A stretch of DNA of 5,583 bases from Geobacteraceae bacterium (GTDB lineage Bacteria > Desulfobacterota > Desulfuromonadia > Desulfuromonadales > Geopsychrobacteraceae): contig JAMOPE010000443.1 of assembly GCA_027064785.1 (NCBI GenBank), forward strand, positions 1-5,583, given 5' to 3'. The translations under genes were made by a program, and so were the position numbers. How positions within the stretch are numbered: position 1 is the first letter of the stretch; every line of letters begins with the position of its first letter. Shown here piece after piece: positions 1-5,583 of this stretch. The notes beneath the pieces were generated by a model. The model had not been told where the DNA came from. It worked only from the letters and a program-made list of their open reading frames with translations, and searched no databases.

Positions 1-1
1 G

Positions 2-226
2 CGAATCGGGGATAACTCGCCGGTTTTATGGTTAGCTGCAGCAGAGAGCAATCTTATTGTTGACGGTATTTACTCTTACCGTGGAAGTGACTGGGGCGGT
101 GGAAACGAATTTTCCAGTGCTGCAGGGGATGACCCCGCAATCCTGATCCCTTGGATTGGATACTGGGTCTATGTCAACTCGACGGAAGATGATGTTTCGC
201 TCATCATCCCGAAACCTTTGCAGTAA
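2..226 (+). CDS. C-terminal end of a secreted/envelope protein with a GYW motif (5' partial)
   Basis: The frame is open from the left edge and ends at TAA 224-226, giving the last 74 residues. The start and any signal peptide lie outside the window. The fragment is rich in Gly, Ser, Trp and Tyr (WGGGNEFSS, PWIGYWVYVNS) and has only one Lys, near the end, as expected of an extracytoplasmic beta-rich domain. A 'P.xGYWV' element followed by a short hydrophobic strand (VSLIIPK) closes many secreted proteins of Desulfuromonadales and related bacteria. That comparison is from memory and gives no function. Only 14 bases separate the stop from the next ATG, and that gap holds the next gene's ribosome binding site, so the two are probably co-transcribed and both exported. 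I cannot name the family. Coding status is supported by the open frame, the codon pattern and the operon-like spacing. Confidence 0.75.
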   Translation, partial: RIGDNSPVLWLAAAESNLIVDGIYSYRGSDWGGGNEFSSAAGDDPAILIPWIGYWVYVNSTEDDVSLIIPKPLQ

Positions 227-240
227 CAGGAGGATAAATC

Positions 241-1473
241 ATGAAACGTTTCTCGATAATTACGATATATCTGTGTGGTTTACTTCCGCTTCTTTTTCTC
301 TCGGCCTGTGGTGGTGGAGGTGGTGGTGACTCTGCCGGTTCGGGTAAAGCTGCTGATGATAGTAGTGCCGCAGCAGTGACGACACTCAGTGGGGTCGTTG
401 CTGACGGTTATTTACAAAATGCCCGTGTTTTTCTTGATCGTAACCGTAACCGTGTTTATGACAACGGTGAACCACAGGTTCGATCAGGGGCTGGCGGAAG
501 CTACTCTCTCGAGGTCAATCCCGGGGACGGGGAAGACTATCCTGTTGTTGTTGATGTTGTCTCAGGAGAAACAATTGATGAAGATAGTGGATCTCCTGTT
601 ACCTCTAGCTATCAATTGGAATCATTACCGGGGCACTGGCAGTTTGTTTCGCCACTGACAACACTGGTGAGTCTGGAACAGGCGAAGAATCCTTCTTTCT
701 CCTCCGACCAAGCAGAGATGTCTGTTCGCGCTAAGCTTGGTATTGATGGTGCCGTCTCTCTTTTCAATGATTACATTTCACTCGGTGGTGTCAGCGGAGA
801 TCAGCTTGTCGAATTTAGCCGTACCCACCGTGCTGCACAGGTCGTAGCAGAACTGATGGGGCAGTTGCGTCATTCGATTACACAAAATGTTGGACAACTT
901 TCCACAACCGACCAGCCCTTGGTCGCGTATTTAATCAGTGATCAAATTCTTGAACAGGCTGTGGTGATCGAGCAGGCTCTGACAGACGAGAGGAATGGTC
1001 ACCCTGTTATTGATATCGCAGTGTTGACCGCGGCAATCAGTGCGCAGATTAACTTGGATGATCTCGATGGTGATCTCCTTGATAGGTACGAACAGCGTCT
1101 GGAGCAGGATCTGCTGACATGGGATATGCAACCCCCACAGATTCAGGATCAGTTGCCTCCAGCAAATGACACTTCTTCTATTGATGCGGTTATTTCGATC
1201 ACTTTTGATGAGCCTCTTGATGAAACATTACTGACTGGGACCATTTTTGATCTATCGGGACCGAATGGTTCAGTTGCGGGAAGTCTTGATTATGATACTG
1301 AACATTTTCGCCTGATATTCACTCCAGCACAAATGCTGATCCCCAACAGTGACTATACGGTCACTGTCAGAGCGGATCTTGCTGATGCTTTGGGGAACCC
1401 GTTGGGTAATGATCTATCGTGGACTTTTACGACAATTTTTGATCAGTTGCCACCACCACTCCCCGACTTTTAG
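241..1473 (+). CDS. Lipoprotein with N-terminal calcium-loop-like beta domain and C-terminal Big_5 (SbsA Ig-like) domain
   Basis: This is a complete 410-residue exported lipoprotein. The start is set by AGGAGGA at 228-234, six bases before the ATG. Residues 1-22 are a signal peptide (basic MKR, then a hydrophobic stretch) ending in the lipobox LSAC, so Cys23 should be lipidated. Gly24 follows rather than Asp, which by the usual Lol rule suggests the outer membrane. A low-complexity Gly/Ser/Ala linker spans 24-46. Residues 48-107 form a beta domain opening with SGVVADGYLQNARVFLD. The stretch D66-RNRNRVY-D74-NGE77 resembles a calcium-binding DxNxNGxxDxGE loop, as in SdrD B-like or dockerin-type domains. 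SPLTTLV (137-143) recurs in this class of lipoproteins. Residues 150-295 look mostly helical and I do not recognise them. Residues about 299-398 match the Big_5 pattern: ISITFDEPLD, then LIFTPAQMLIPNSDYTVTV, then LGNPL...WTFTT. The tail is Pro-rich (PPPLPDF). No enzymatic residues are visible, so a structural or binding role at the cell surface is inferred. It follows the GYW-motif gene and ends just before a terminator. Confidence 0.93.
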   Translation: MKRFSIITIYLCGLLPLLFLSACGGGGGGDSAGSGKAADDSSAAAVTTLSGVVADGYLQNARVFLDRNRNRVYDNGEPQVRSGAGGSYSLEVNPGDGEDYPVVVDVVSGETIDEDSGSPVTSSYQLESLPGHWQFVSPLTTLVSLEQAKNPSFSSDQAEMSVRAKLGIDGAVSLFNDYISLGGVSGDQLVEFSRTHRAAQVVAELMGQLRHSITQNVGQLSTTDQPLVAYLISDQILEQAVVIEQALTDERNGHPVIDIAVLTAAISAQINLDDLDGDLLDRYEQRLEQDLLTWDMQPPQIQDQLPPANDTSSIDAVISITFDEPLDETLLTGTIFDLSGPNGSVAGSLDYDTEHFRLIFTPAQMLIPNSDYTVTVRADLADALGNPLGNDLSWTFTTIFDQLPPPLPDF

Positions 1474-1494
1474 TAAAAGAGCCTCTGTTTCTAT

Positions 1495-1530
1495 AAAAAA
1501 CGGCTGCTTTGTAAAGGCAGCCGTTTTTTT
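1495..1530. terminator. Bidirectional rho-independent terminator between convergent genes
   Basis: CGGCTGC (1501-1507) pairs perfectly with GCAGCCG (1517-1523). Up to three further pairs (TTT 1508-1510 with AAG 1514-1516, one of them a G-U wobble) would leave a three-base loop. A6 at 1495-1500 lies before the stem and T7 at 1524-1530 after it. Each strand therefore has a GC-rich hairpin followed by a U tract. On the + strand it ends the lipoprotein transcript, 21 bases after its TAG. On the - strand it ends the guaC/DUF3422 transcript, and the TAA of the DUF3422 gene (1529-1531) lies partly inside the T tract. Confidence 0.93.
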
Positions 1531-2857
1531 ATTCATCATCGAGATCTTCAGTCCTGATTAGACGACGTTTGATTCGTCGGGTGATGTACCAGATTGAAAT
1601 CAGCACAATCGGTATTGAACCAGCTAGAAGAACATTCTTGTCCAGTCCCCAATGCTTCAATGGTAAACCTTTGAATAGATAACTGAGTAATCCAATGGCA
1701 TAGTAACTGATTGCGGCAATTGAGAGACCTTCGACAGTTTCCTGCAGACGAAATTGGAGCCGACTGCGACGGTTCATTGCCTCTAACTGAGAGCGGTTCT
1801 GCTCTTGGAGGGTGAGATTGACGCGGGTTCTCATCAGATCACTGGCGCGTTCAATCCGTTTAGAAAGATCCTCCATCCAGCGCTGTGCCGATTCGCAGGT
1901 TCGTAATGCCGGGTTGAGTCGCCGGCCGATAAATTCTCCGATCGACAGGTGTTCATCGACCTTCACTTCTTTGATCCGTTCCAGGCGATCTTTGACCAGT
2001 TGATGATAGGCGCGGGTTGCAGAGAATCGGTTAGTTGTTTTAGCCCGGTAGGTTTCAAGCCGGGCTTCAATTTTTGTCAATTTTTCAAGAATACTCCGTT
2101 CGCCACTGGAATCATCGAGCCTGGAAACATCGGTCAGGATATCTGCTAATTGATGATCCATGTCGAGCAGCTGCGGGGTGATCTGCCGGGCAAGTGGCAA
2201 TGATAACAACGACAGCAGTCGGTATGTCTCCACATCAATAAAACGCCGGGTTAGACGGCCGGTCTGAAGTTGGTTCATCCCCTTATCGCGGATCATAATT
2301 CTCCCATGACCGTCACCATGGAGTTTGAATGCGGTGTATATTTCTGCTTTTCCCGCGTAAGTGCCACTCAGCATAACCGGCTGTCCTTCAAAGTAGCGGG
2401 TGAGGGCATCCGCACTATAATCGAGCTGCTGATTGTCAAGAATGATGTGAAAGGCTGCAATTATATGCCCGGGAAGTTGTCGTACCCAGTCCGCGGGCAG
2501 CAGGTCAATCGCAGTCTGTTCGAAAGGTTCTCCCTTGACTGATGCCGGTTGCAAAATTGTCAGGGAGTAAAATTCGACATGGCGCTCCCAGTTGATGACA
2601 AAACCACCAAAAGACTGATGAAAGGTTCTTGTGTCGGATGAGGGTGGATTGACTTCATAACGTTTACAGAGATCACATATCAGCAGGTACACTTCTTTTA
2701 GCTCTTCCTGATTGCTGACAGCGGCTAAATGGGTTATCTTCTGTGGCGATTCCACCGGATAAAACGGGCGGATGTGCAACTCGTTGTAGAGGGTATCCCG
2801 TAGAGGATGAAGCGTATATTCAATCCGGTTGTTTTTACTCATATCCCGATAATCCAA
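1529..2857 (-). CDS. DUF3422 family membrane-anchored protein
   Basis: The 442-residue frame (437 if started at the internal ATG) matches the DUF3422 family as I know it, across its full usual length. Residues 17-31 carry the signature opening HPLRDTLYNELHIRP, followed by ITHLAA (41-46). FGGFVINWERHVEFYSLT (83-100) and RRFIDVETYRLLSLLSLPLAR (204-224) are further family-type blocks. Residues 230-370 are long, charged and probably coiled coil. Two hydrophobic segments near the C-terminus (about 376-396 and 408-425) form a hairpin anchor, and the protein ends with a basic stretch (RRIKRRLIR) and an acidic tail. The large N-terminal part is therefore probably cytoplasmic. Function is unknown. It lies 52 bases after guaC on the same strand without a clear terminator between, so it is probably co-transcribed. 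The start is uncertain. The longest frame begins at TTG 2857 with no good ribosome binding site. ATG at 2842-2840 begins MSKNNRIEYTLHPLR and is my preferred start. It still keeps the whole conserved region. Confidence 0.93.
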   Translation of the reverse strand: MDYRDMSKNNRIEYTLHPLRDTLYNELHIRPFYPVESPQKITHLAAVSNQEELKEVYLLICDLCKRYEVNPPSSDTRTFHQSFGGFVINWERHVEFYSLTILQPASVKGEPFEQTAIDLLPADWVRQLPGHIIAAFHIILDNQQLDYSADALTRYFEGQPVMLSGTYAGKAEIYTAFKLHGDGHGRIMIRDKGMNQLQTGRLTRRFIDVETYRLLSLLSLPLARQITPQLLDMDHQLADILTDVSRLDDSSGERSILEKLTKIEARLETYRAKTTNRFSATRAYHQLVKDRLERIKEVKVDEHLSIGEFIGRRLNPALRTCESAQRWMEDLSKRIERASDLMRTRVNLTLQEQNRSQLEAMNRRSRLQFRLQETVEGLSIAAISYYAIGLLSYLFKGLPLKHWGLDKNVLLAGSIPIVLISIWYITRRIKRRLIRTEDLDDE

Positions 2858-2883
2858 TGATGATTCTTGTCGATTTTCTTCAA
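2839..2883 (-). CDS. Possible 14-codon leader ORF overlapping the DUF3422 start (speculative)
   Basis: The only strong Shine-Dalgarno between guaC and the DUF3422 gene is GGAGG at 2893-2889. It sits five bases before TTG 2883-2881, which is not in the DUF3422 frame. Reading from that TTG gives MKKIDKNHHWIIGI and then TGA at 2841-2839, which overlaps the DUF3422 ATG (2842-2840) as ATGA. This is the usual geometry of translational coupling, so ribosomes loaded at GGAGG could be passed to the DUF3422 ATG. The peptide is too short to judge by codon usage, and chance is a real alternative. The Lys-rich start and ATGA junction are visible; the coupling is inference. Confidence 0.25.
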   Translation of the reverse strand: MKKIDKNHHWIIGI

Positions 2884-2909
2884 ATTAGCCTCCGATGGTG
2901 TTCTTCCGA

Positions 2910-3947
2910 TTAGGAGAATGTTTTATTTTCCTGTTCCTGAACCCGGATAAAGGTCGTGCGTTTGGTCAGTTCTTTGAGTGCTGCCGCCCCGACATAGGTA
3001 CAGCTGGAACGGACCCCTCCTAGAATATCTTTGACCGTTTCGGAGACGGGACCCCGGTAGGGGACTTCGACCGTTTTCCCTTCCGATGCACGGTAGTCGG
3101 CAACACCACCGGTATATTGTCGCATGGCTGTTTCGGAGCTCATTCCGTAGAATTGTTTGTATTTTTTACCATCGATTTCGACCAGCTTTCCACCACTTTC
3201 ATCATGGCCGGCAAACATCCCGCCGAGCATGACAAAATCGGCACCCCCGCCAAATGCTTTAGCAACATCCCCGGCACTGACACAACCACCATCAGAGATA
3301 ATCCGTCCACCGAGACCATGCGCAGCATCGGCACATTCGATGACTGCCGAAAGCTGTGGGTAGCCGACGCCAGTTTTAACCCGAGTGGTGCAAACTGATC
3401 CCGGACCAATACCGACTTTAACGATGTCGGCTCCTGAAAGGATCAGTTCTTCAACCATTTCTCCGGTGACAACATTCCCGGCAACGATAGTTTTATCGGG
3501 GAAACGTTTACGGCATTGCCGGACAAAGGCAACAAACGATTCGGCATAGCCGTTGGCAACATCGATACAGATGAACGCAAGTTTCGGGTGTGCGGAAATA
3601 ATTTTTATCAGCTGTTCAAAATCTGCTTCCGATGTCCCGGTACTGACCATGATGCGTTCATAAATTGAGTCATTCTGCTGGCTGAGAAACTGAGCCCAGT
3701 CATCCAGTGAATAATGTTTATGGATGGCTGTTAAAAGTTTAAATTCGGCAATCTCTTTCGCCAGTTCAAAGGTTCCGACGGTATCCATATTTGCCGCAAC
3801 AACGGGAATCCCACTCCACGTCCGCTGGCTGTGCAAAAAAGTAAAGGTTTGCTCCAGGTTGACCTGTGAACGGCTTTTTAAGGTAGAACGTTTCGGCCGG
3901 ATAAGGACGTCTTTGAACCCAAGCTTGAGATCTGACTCTATACGCAT
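2910..3947 (-). CDS. guaC: GMP reductase
   Basis: GuaC catalyses NADPH-dependent reductive deamination of GMP to IMP and ammonia in the cytoplasm, returning guanine nucleotides to the purine pool. The 345 residues match the E. coli-type enzyme (347 residues) in length and almost block for block. The N-terminus [20 protein letters not shown] is nearly that of E. coli GuaC. A TIM barrel spans the chain. GPGSVCTTR (181-189) is the IMPDH/GMPR active-site loop with catalytic Cys186 and Thr188, and Glu289 lies in RASEGKT. SDGG (218-221) and LGGMFAG (241-247) are phosphate-binding segments, and YGMSS is at 267-271. There is no CBS-domain insertion, and the chain is far shorter than IMP dehydrogenase (about 490), which argues against guaB. 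The start is ATG 3947-3945, preceded by AAGGAAAG (3958-3951). It is divergent from dnaE and first in a likely operon with DUF3422. No key residue is missing. I could not find a convincing promoter for it. Confidence 0.98.
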   Translation of the reverse strand: MRIESDLKLGFKDVLIRPKRSTLKSRSQVNLEQTFTFLHSQRTWSGIPVVAANMDTVGTFELAKEIAEFKLLTAIHKHYSLDDWAQFLSQQNDSIYERIMVSTGTSEADFEQLIKIISAHPKLAFICIDVANGYAESFVAFVRQCRKRFPDKTIVAGNVVTGEMVEELILSGADIVKVGIGPGSVCTTRVKTGVGYPQLSAVIECADAAHGLGGRIISDGGCVSAGDVAKAFGGGADFVMLGGMFAGHDESGGKLVEIDGKKYKQFYGMSSETAMRQYTGGVADYRASEGKTVEVPYRGPVSETVKDILGGVRSSCTYVGAAALKELTKRTTFIRVQEQENKTFS

Positions 3948-4058
3948 AGTCTTTCCTTTTTTATAGGGGACTTAACTTTTTAGAAAACTGTGACTGAAAT
4001 TGTTTTGAAAATACCTTAAATCGTTGTTCTTGAAAAGGATGGATTAACTTTAACTCAG

Positions 4059-4088
4059 TTGACCCCCAAACTCTCACAATGCTAAAAT
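4059..4088 (+). promoter_or_regulatory. Predicted sigma70 extended -10 promoter for dnaE
   Basis: TTGACC (4059-4064, five of six to the -35 consensus) is followed after 18 bases by TAAAAT (4083-4088, five of six to the -10 consensus). A TG at 4080-4081 gives the extended -10 form TGnTAAAAT. Transcription would start near 4095, leaving a leader of about 100 bases before the dnaE ATG at 4193. A short inverted repeat (GATATCG 4100-4106 and CGATATC 4124-4130, 17-base loop) lies just downstream and could be an operator or leader hairpin, but it is weak. The prediction rests on sequence match and position only. Confidence 0.6.
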
Positions 4089-4192
4089 TTTATCGACTTG
4101 ATATCGCACCTTCTTGTGTTTTCCGATATCTGCTTAGCTCTGTTTTCCCGTATCTCTAAAACTCACTGTTTTCTCTGGAATTTATAATACTT

Positions 4193-5583
4193 ATGGAACA
4201 TTCCAACTTTGTTCATCTCCATTTACACAGCCAATATAGCCTTCTTGACGGGGCCATCAAACTGGACGAACTAGTTGCTCGCGCTAAAGACTTTAAAATG
4301 CCGGCAATCGCAGTGACTGATCACGGCAATATGTTTGGTGCGATCGAATTTTACAGTAAGGCAATGGCTGCCGGGATCAAGCCAATTATTGGTTGTGAGG
4401 TCTATGTCGCCCCCGGTTCCCGTTTTACCAAAGGAAATGCCCGGGGTTCTTCTGAAGCATCGTACCATCTGGTGCTGCTGTGCATGAATCTTGCCGGCTA
4501 CAAAAATATTTGTCATATGGTGTCGTGTGCTTACCGGGAGGGTTTTTATTATAAGCCGCGGATTGACTGGGAATTGCTGGCTGAACACAACGAGGGTTTG
4601 ATTGCAATGTCTGCCTGCCTTGGGGGTGAACTGCCGACATTGATTAACCTCAATCATCCTGAAGAGGCGCTGGAACGTGCCCGGCAAATGTCACAAATTT
4701 TTGATGATCAGCGGTTTTATCTGGAACTGCAGGAAAACTATTTACCGGAACAGGCGAAAGCGAATGCTGGGTTGATCGAAATTTCCAAGGAACTTGATCT
4801 TCCGCTGGTCGCATCCAATGATTGCCACTACTTGACCCGTGAAGATGCATTTGCCCATGAAGTGCTGTTGTGTATTCAAACCGGCAAAACTATGGATGAT
4901 CCAAACCGGATGCGGTTCTGCAACGACGAATTTTACGTCAAGTCTCCTGAAGAAATGATCAAGCTGTTTCCTGAACAGCCCGAAGCTATTGCCAATACGG
5001 TCCAGATTGCCGAACGCTGCAACCTCATTCTCGATTTTGATACCTACCATTTTCCCCAATACGAAAAGCCCGCTGATAAATCACTCGATGATATTCTTGC
5101 GGAAAATAGTCGCGTCGGGTTGGAAGAGCGCCTTGCCGAGATTCGCAGGGTTCGTGACCTGAGCGAGGAGACCCTCAAGGAGTATAATGATCGCTTGGAA
5201 GAGGAACTCGATTGTATCAAGCAGATGGGTTTCCCTGGGTATTTCCTTATCGTGGCTGACTTTATCAACTGGGGAAAGGATCACGATATCCCGGTCGGAC
5301 CGGGACGGGGCTCTGCAGCGGGCAGCTTAGTTGCTTATGCGATTCGAATCACCGATATCGATCCGATGCCTTATAATTTGCTGTTTGAACGGTTTCTCAA
5401 CCCCGAACGGATCTCAATGCCTGATATCGACGTCGATTTCTGTATCTATGGGCGTGAGCGAGTGATCGAATATGTGCGCGAAAAATATGGTTCAGAGAAC
5501 GTTGCCCAGATTATTACCTTTGGAACAATGTTGGCGAAAGGGGCACTACGCGATGTTGGCCGGGCATTGAATATCCCTTATGG
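4193..5583 (+). CDS. dnaE: DNA polymerase III subunit alpha (3' partial, N-terminal 463 codons)
   Basis: This is the catalytic subunit of the chromosomal replicase. The frame stays open to the right edge, so about 40 per cent of a usual chain of about 1,150-1,180 residues is present. Residues 1-280 are the PHP domain: [15 protein letters not shown] (8-22), [13 protein letters not shown] (42-54), GCEVYVAPG (67-75), SYHLVLL (90-96), SACLGGELP (140-148) and ASNDCHYL (207-214). The polymerase palm follows, with [12 protein letters not shown] (346-357), [15 protein letters not shown] (369-383) and PDIDVDF (410-416). Asp411 and Asp413 correspond to the E. coli catalytic pair D401/D403; the third catalytic Asp lies beyond the window. 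All nine expected PHP metal ligands appear present. ATG 4193 is the only normal start after the in-frame TAA at 4157-4159. Its Shine-Dalgarno is poor (TGGAA 4176-4180, 12 bases away). The gene is divergent from guaC. DnaE is chosen over PolC because the chain opens directly with PHP and has no inserted DnaQ-type exonuclease. Confidence 0.97.
   Translation, partial: MEHSNFVHLHLHSQYSLLDGAIKLDELVARAKDFKMPAIAVTDHGNMFGAIEFYSKAMAAGIKPIIGCEVYVAPGSRFTKGNARGSSEASYHLVLLCMNLAGYKNICHMVSCAYREGFYYKPRIDWELLAEHNEGLIAMSACLGGELPTLINLNHPEEALERARQMSQIFDDQRFYLELQENYLPEQAKANAGLIEISKELDLPLVASNDCHYLTREDAFAHEVLLCIQTGKTMDDPNRMRFCNDEFYVKSPEEMIKLFPEQPEAIANTVQIAERCNLILDFDTYHFPQYEKPADKSLDDILAENSRVGLEERLAEIRRVRDLSEETLKEYNDRLEEELDCIKQMGFPGYFLIVADFINWGKDHDIPVGPGRGSAAGSLVAYAIRITDIDPMPYNLLFERFLNPERISMPDIDVDFCIYGRERVIEYVREKYGSENVAQIITFGTMLAKGALRDVGRALNIPY

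Noticed and set aside
310..330. GGT-rich tract as a possible simple-sequence repeat or phase-variation site
   Set aside because: It encodes the Gly linker after the lipobox. It is imperfect and in whole codons, so length changes would not shift the frame.
1812..2542. Several + strand open frames of 63-90 codons opposite the DUF3422 gene
   Set aside because: They are antisense to a full-length recognised gene, with no ribosome binding site or domain to support them.
2891..2910. Direct repeat TCCGAT at 2891-2896 and 2905-2910 between guaC and DUF3422
   Set aside because: It is a six-base repeat with only two copies, which is expected by chance and forms no terminator.
3117..3409. Open frames on both strands within guaC
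   Set aside because: They are shadows of the strongly conserved guaC frame and have compositions unlike real proteins.
4100..4130. Inverted repeat GATATCG/CGATATC as an operator or riboswitch stem
   Set aside because: There are only seven pairs around a 17-base loop in AT-rich DNA, with no extension and no known riboswitch core, so chance is likely.
4183..4188. Perfect TATAAT just before the dnaE ATG
   Set aside because: No acceptable -35 lies 16-18 bases upstream, and a start here would fall at or inside the ATG. It is kept only as a leaderless alternative; the 4059-4088 promoter is better.
4271..4687. 138-codon open frame on the - strand
   Set aside because: It lies wholly inside dnaE, whose conserved PHP motifs are read on the + strand, and its translation shows no recognisable domain.

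Overview
The window looks like an ordinary chromosomal region of a Desulfuromonadales/Geobacter-type bacterium (former Deltaproteobacteria). The main reason is the DnaE N-terminus, with its [15 protein letters not shown] and [13 protein letters not shown] segments, which resembles the Desulfuromonas/Geobacter proteins I remember. A Gly-rich secreted lipoprotein and a protein tail with a GYW motif fit the same kind of organism. This is recognition from memory, not a search. Base composition is moderate, and I saw no tRNA, rRNA, insertion sequence, phage or CRISPR signature.

Layout. (1) Positions 1-1473, + strand: the last 74 codons of an envelope or secreted protein, then, 14 bases later, a complete 410-residue lipoprotein with a calcium-loop-like N-terminal beta domain and a C-terminal Ig-like (Big_5/SbsA type) domain. 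These two probably form the end of one operon. (2) Positions 1495-1530: a strong hairpin flanked by A6 and T7, able to terminate transcription from both directions where the two convergent operons meet. (3) Positions 1529-3947, - strand: guaC (GMP reductase) is transcribed first, then a DUF3422 membrane-anchored protein. They lie close together with no clear terminator between them. The DUF3422 start is ambiguous, and a possible 14-codon leader ORF overlaps its ATG. (4) Positions 3948-4192: a divergent AT-rich intergenic region with a good extended -10 promoter pointing toward dnaE. (5) Positions 4193-5583, + strand: the first 463 codons of dnaE, the replicative polymerase alpha subunit, open at the right edge of the window. 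Its PHP domain appears to keep all nine metal ligands.

The genes do not form one pathway. GuaC recycles guanine nucleotides (GMP to IMP), DnaE is the chromosomal replicase, DUF3422 has no known role, and the left-hand pair belongs to the cell envelope. I found no convincing new multi-gene system. The points most worth a second look are the intact PHP site in DnaE, the guaC/DUF3422 pairing with its unusual start region, and the shared bidirectional terminator.
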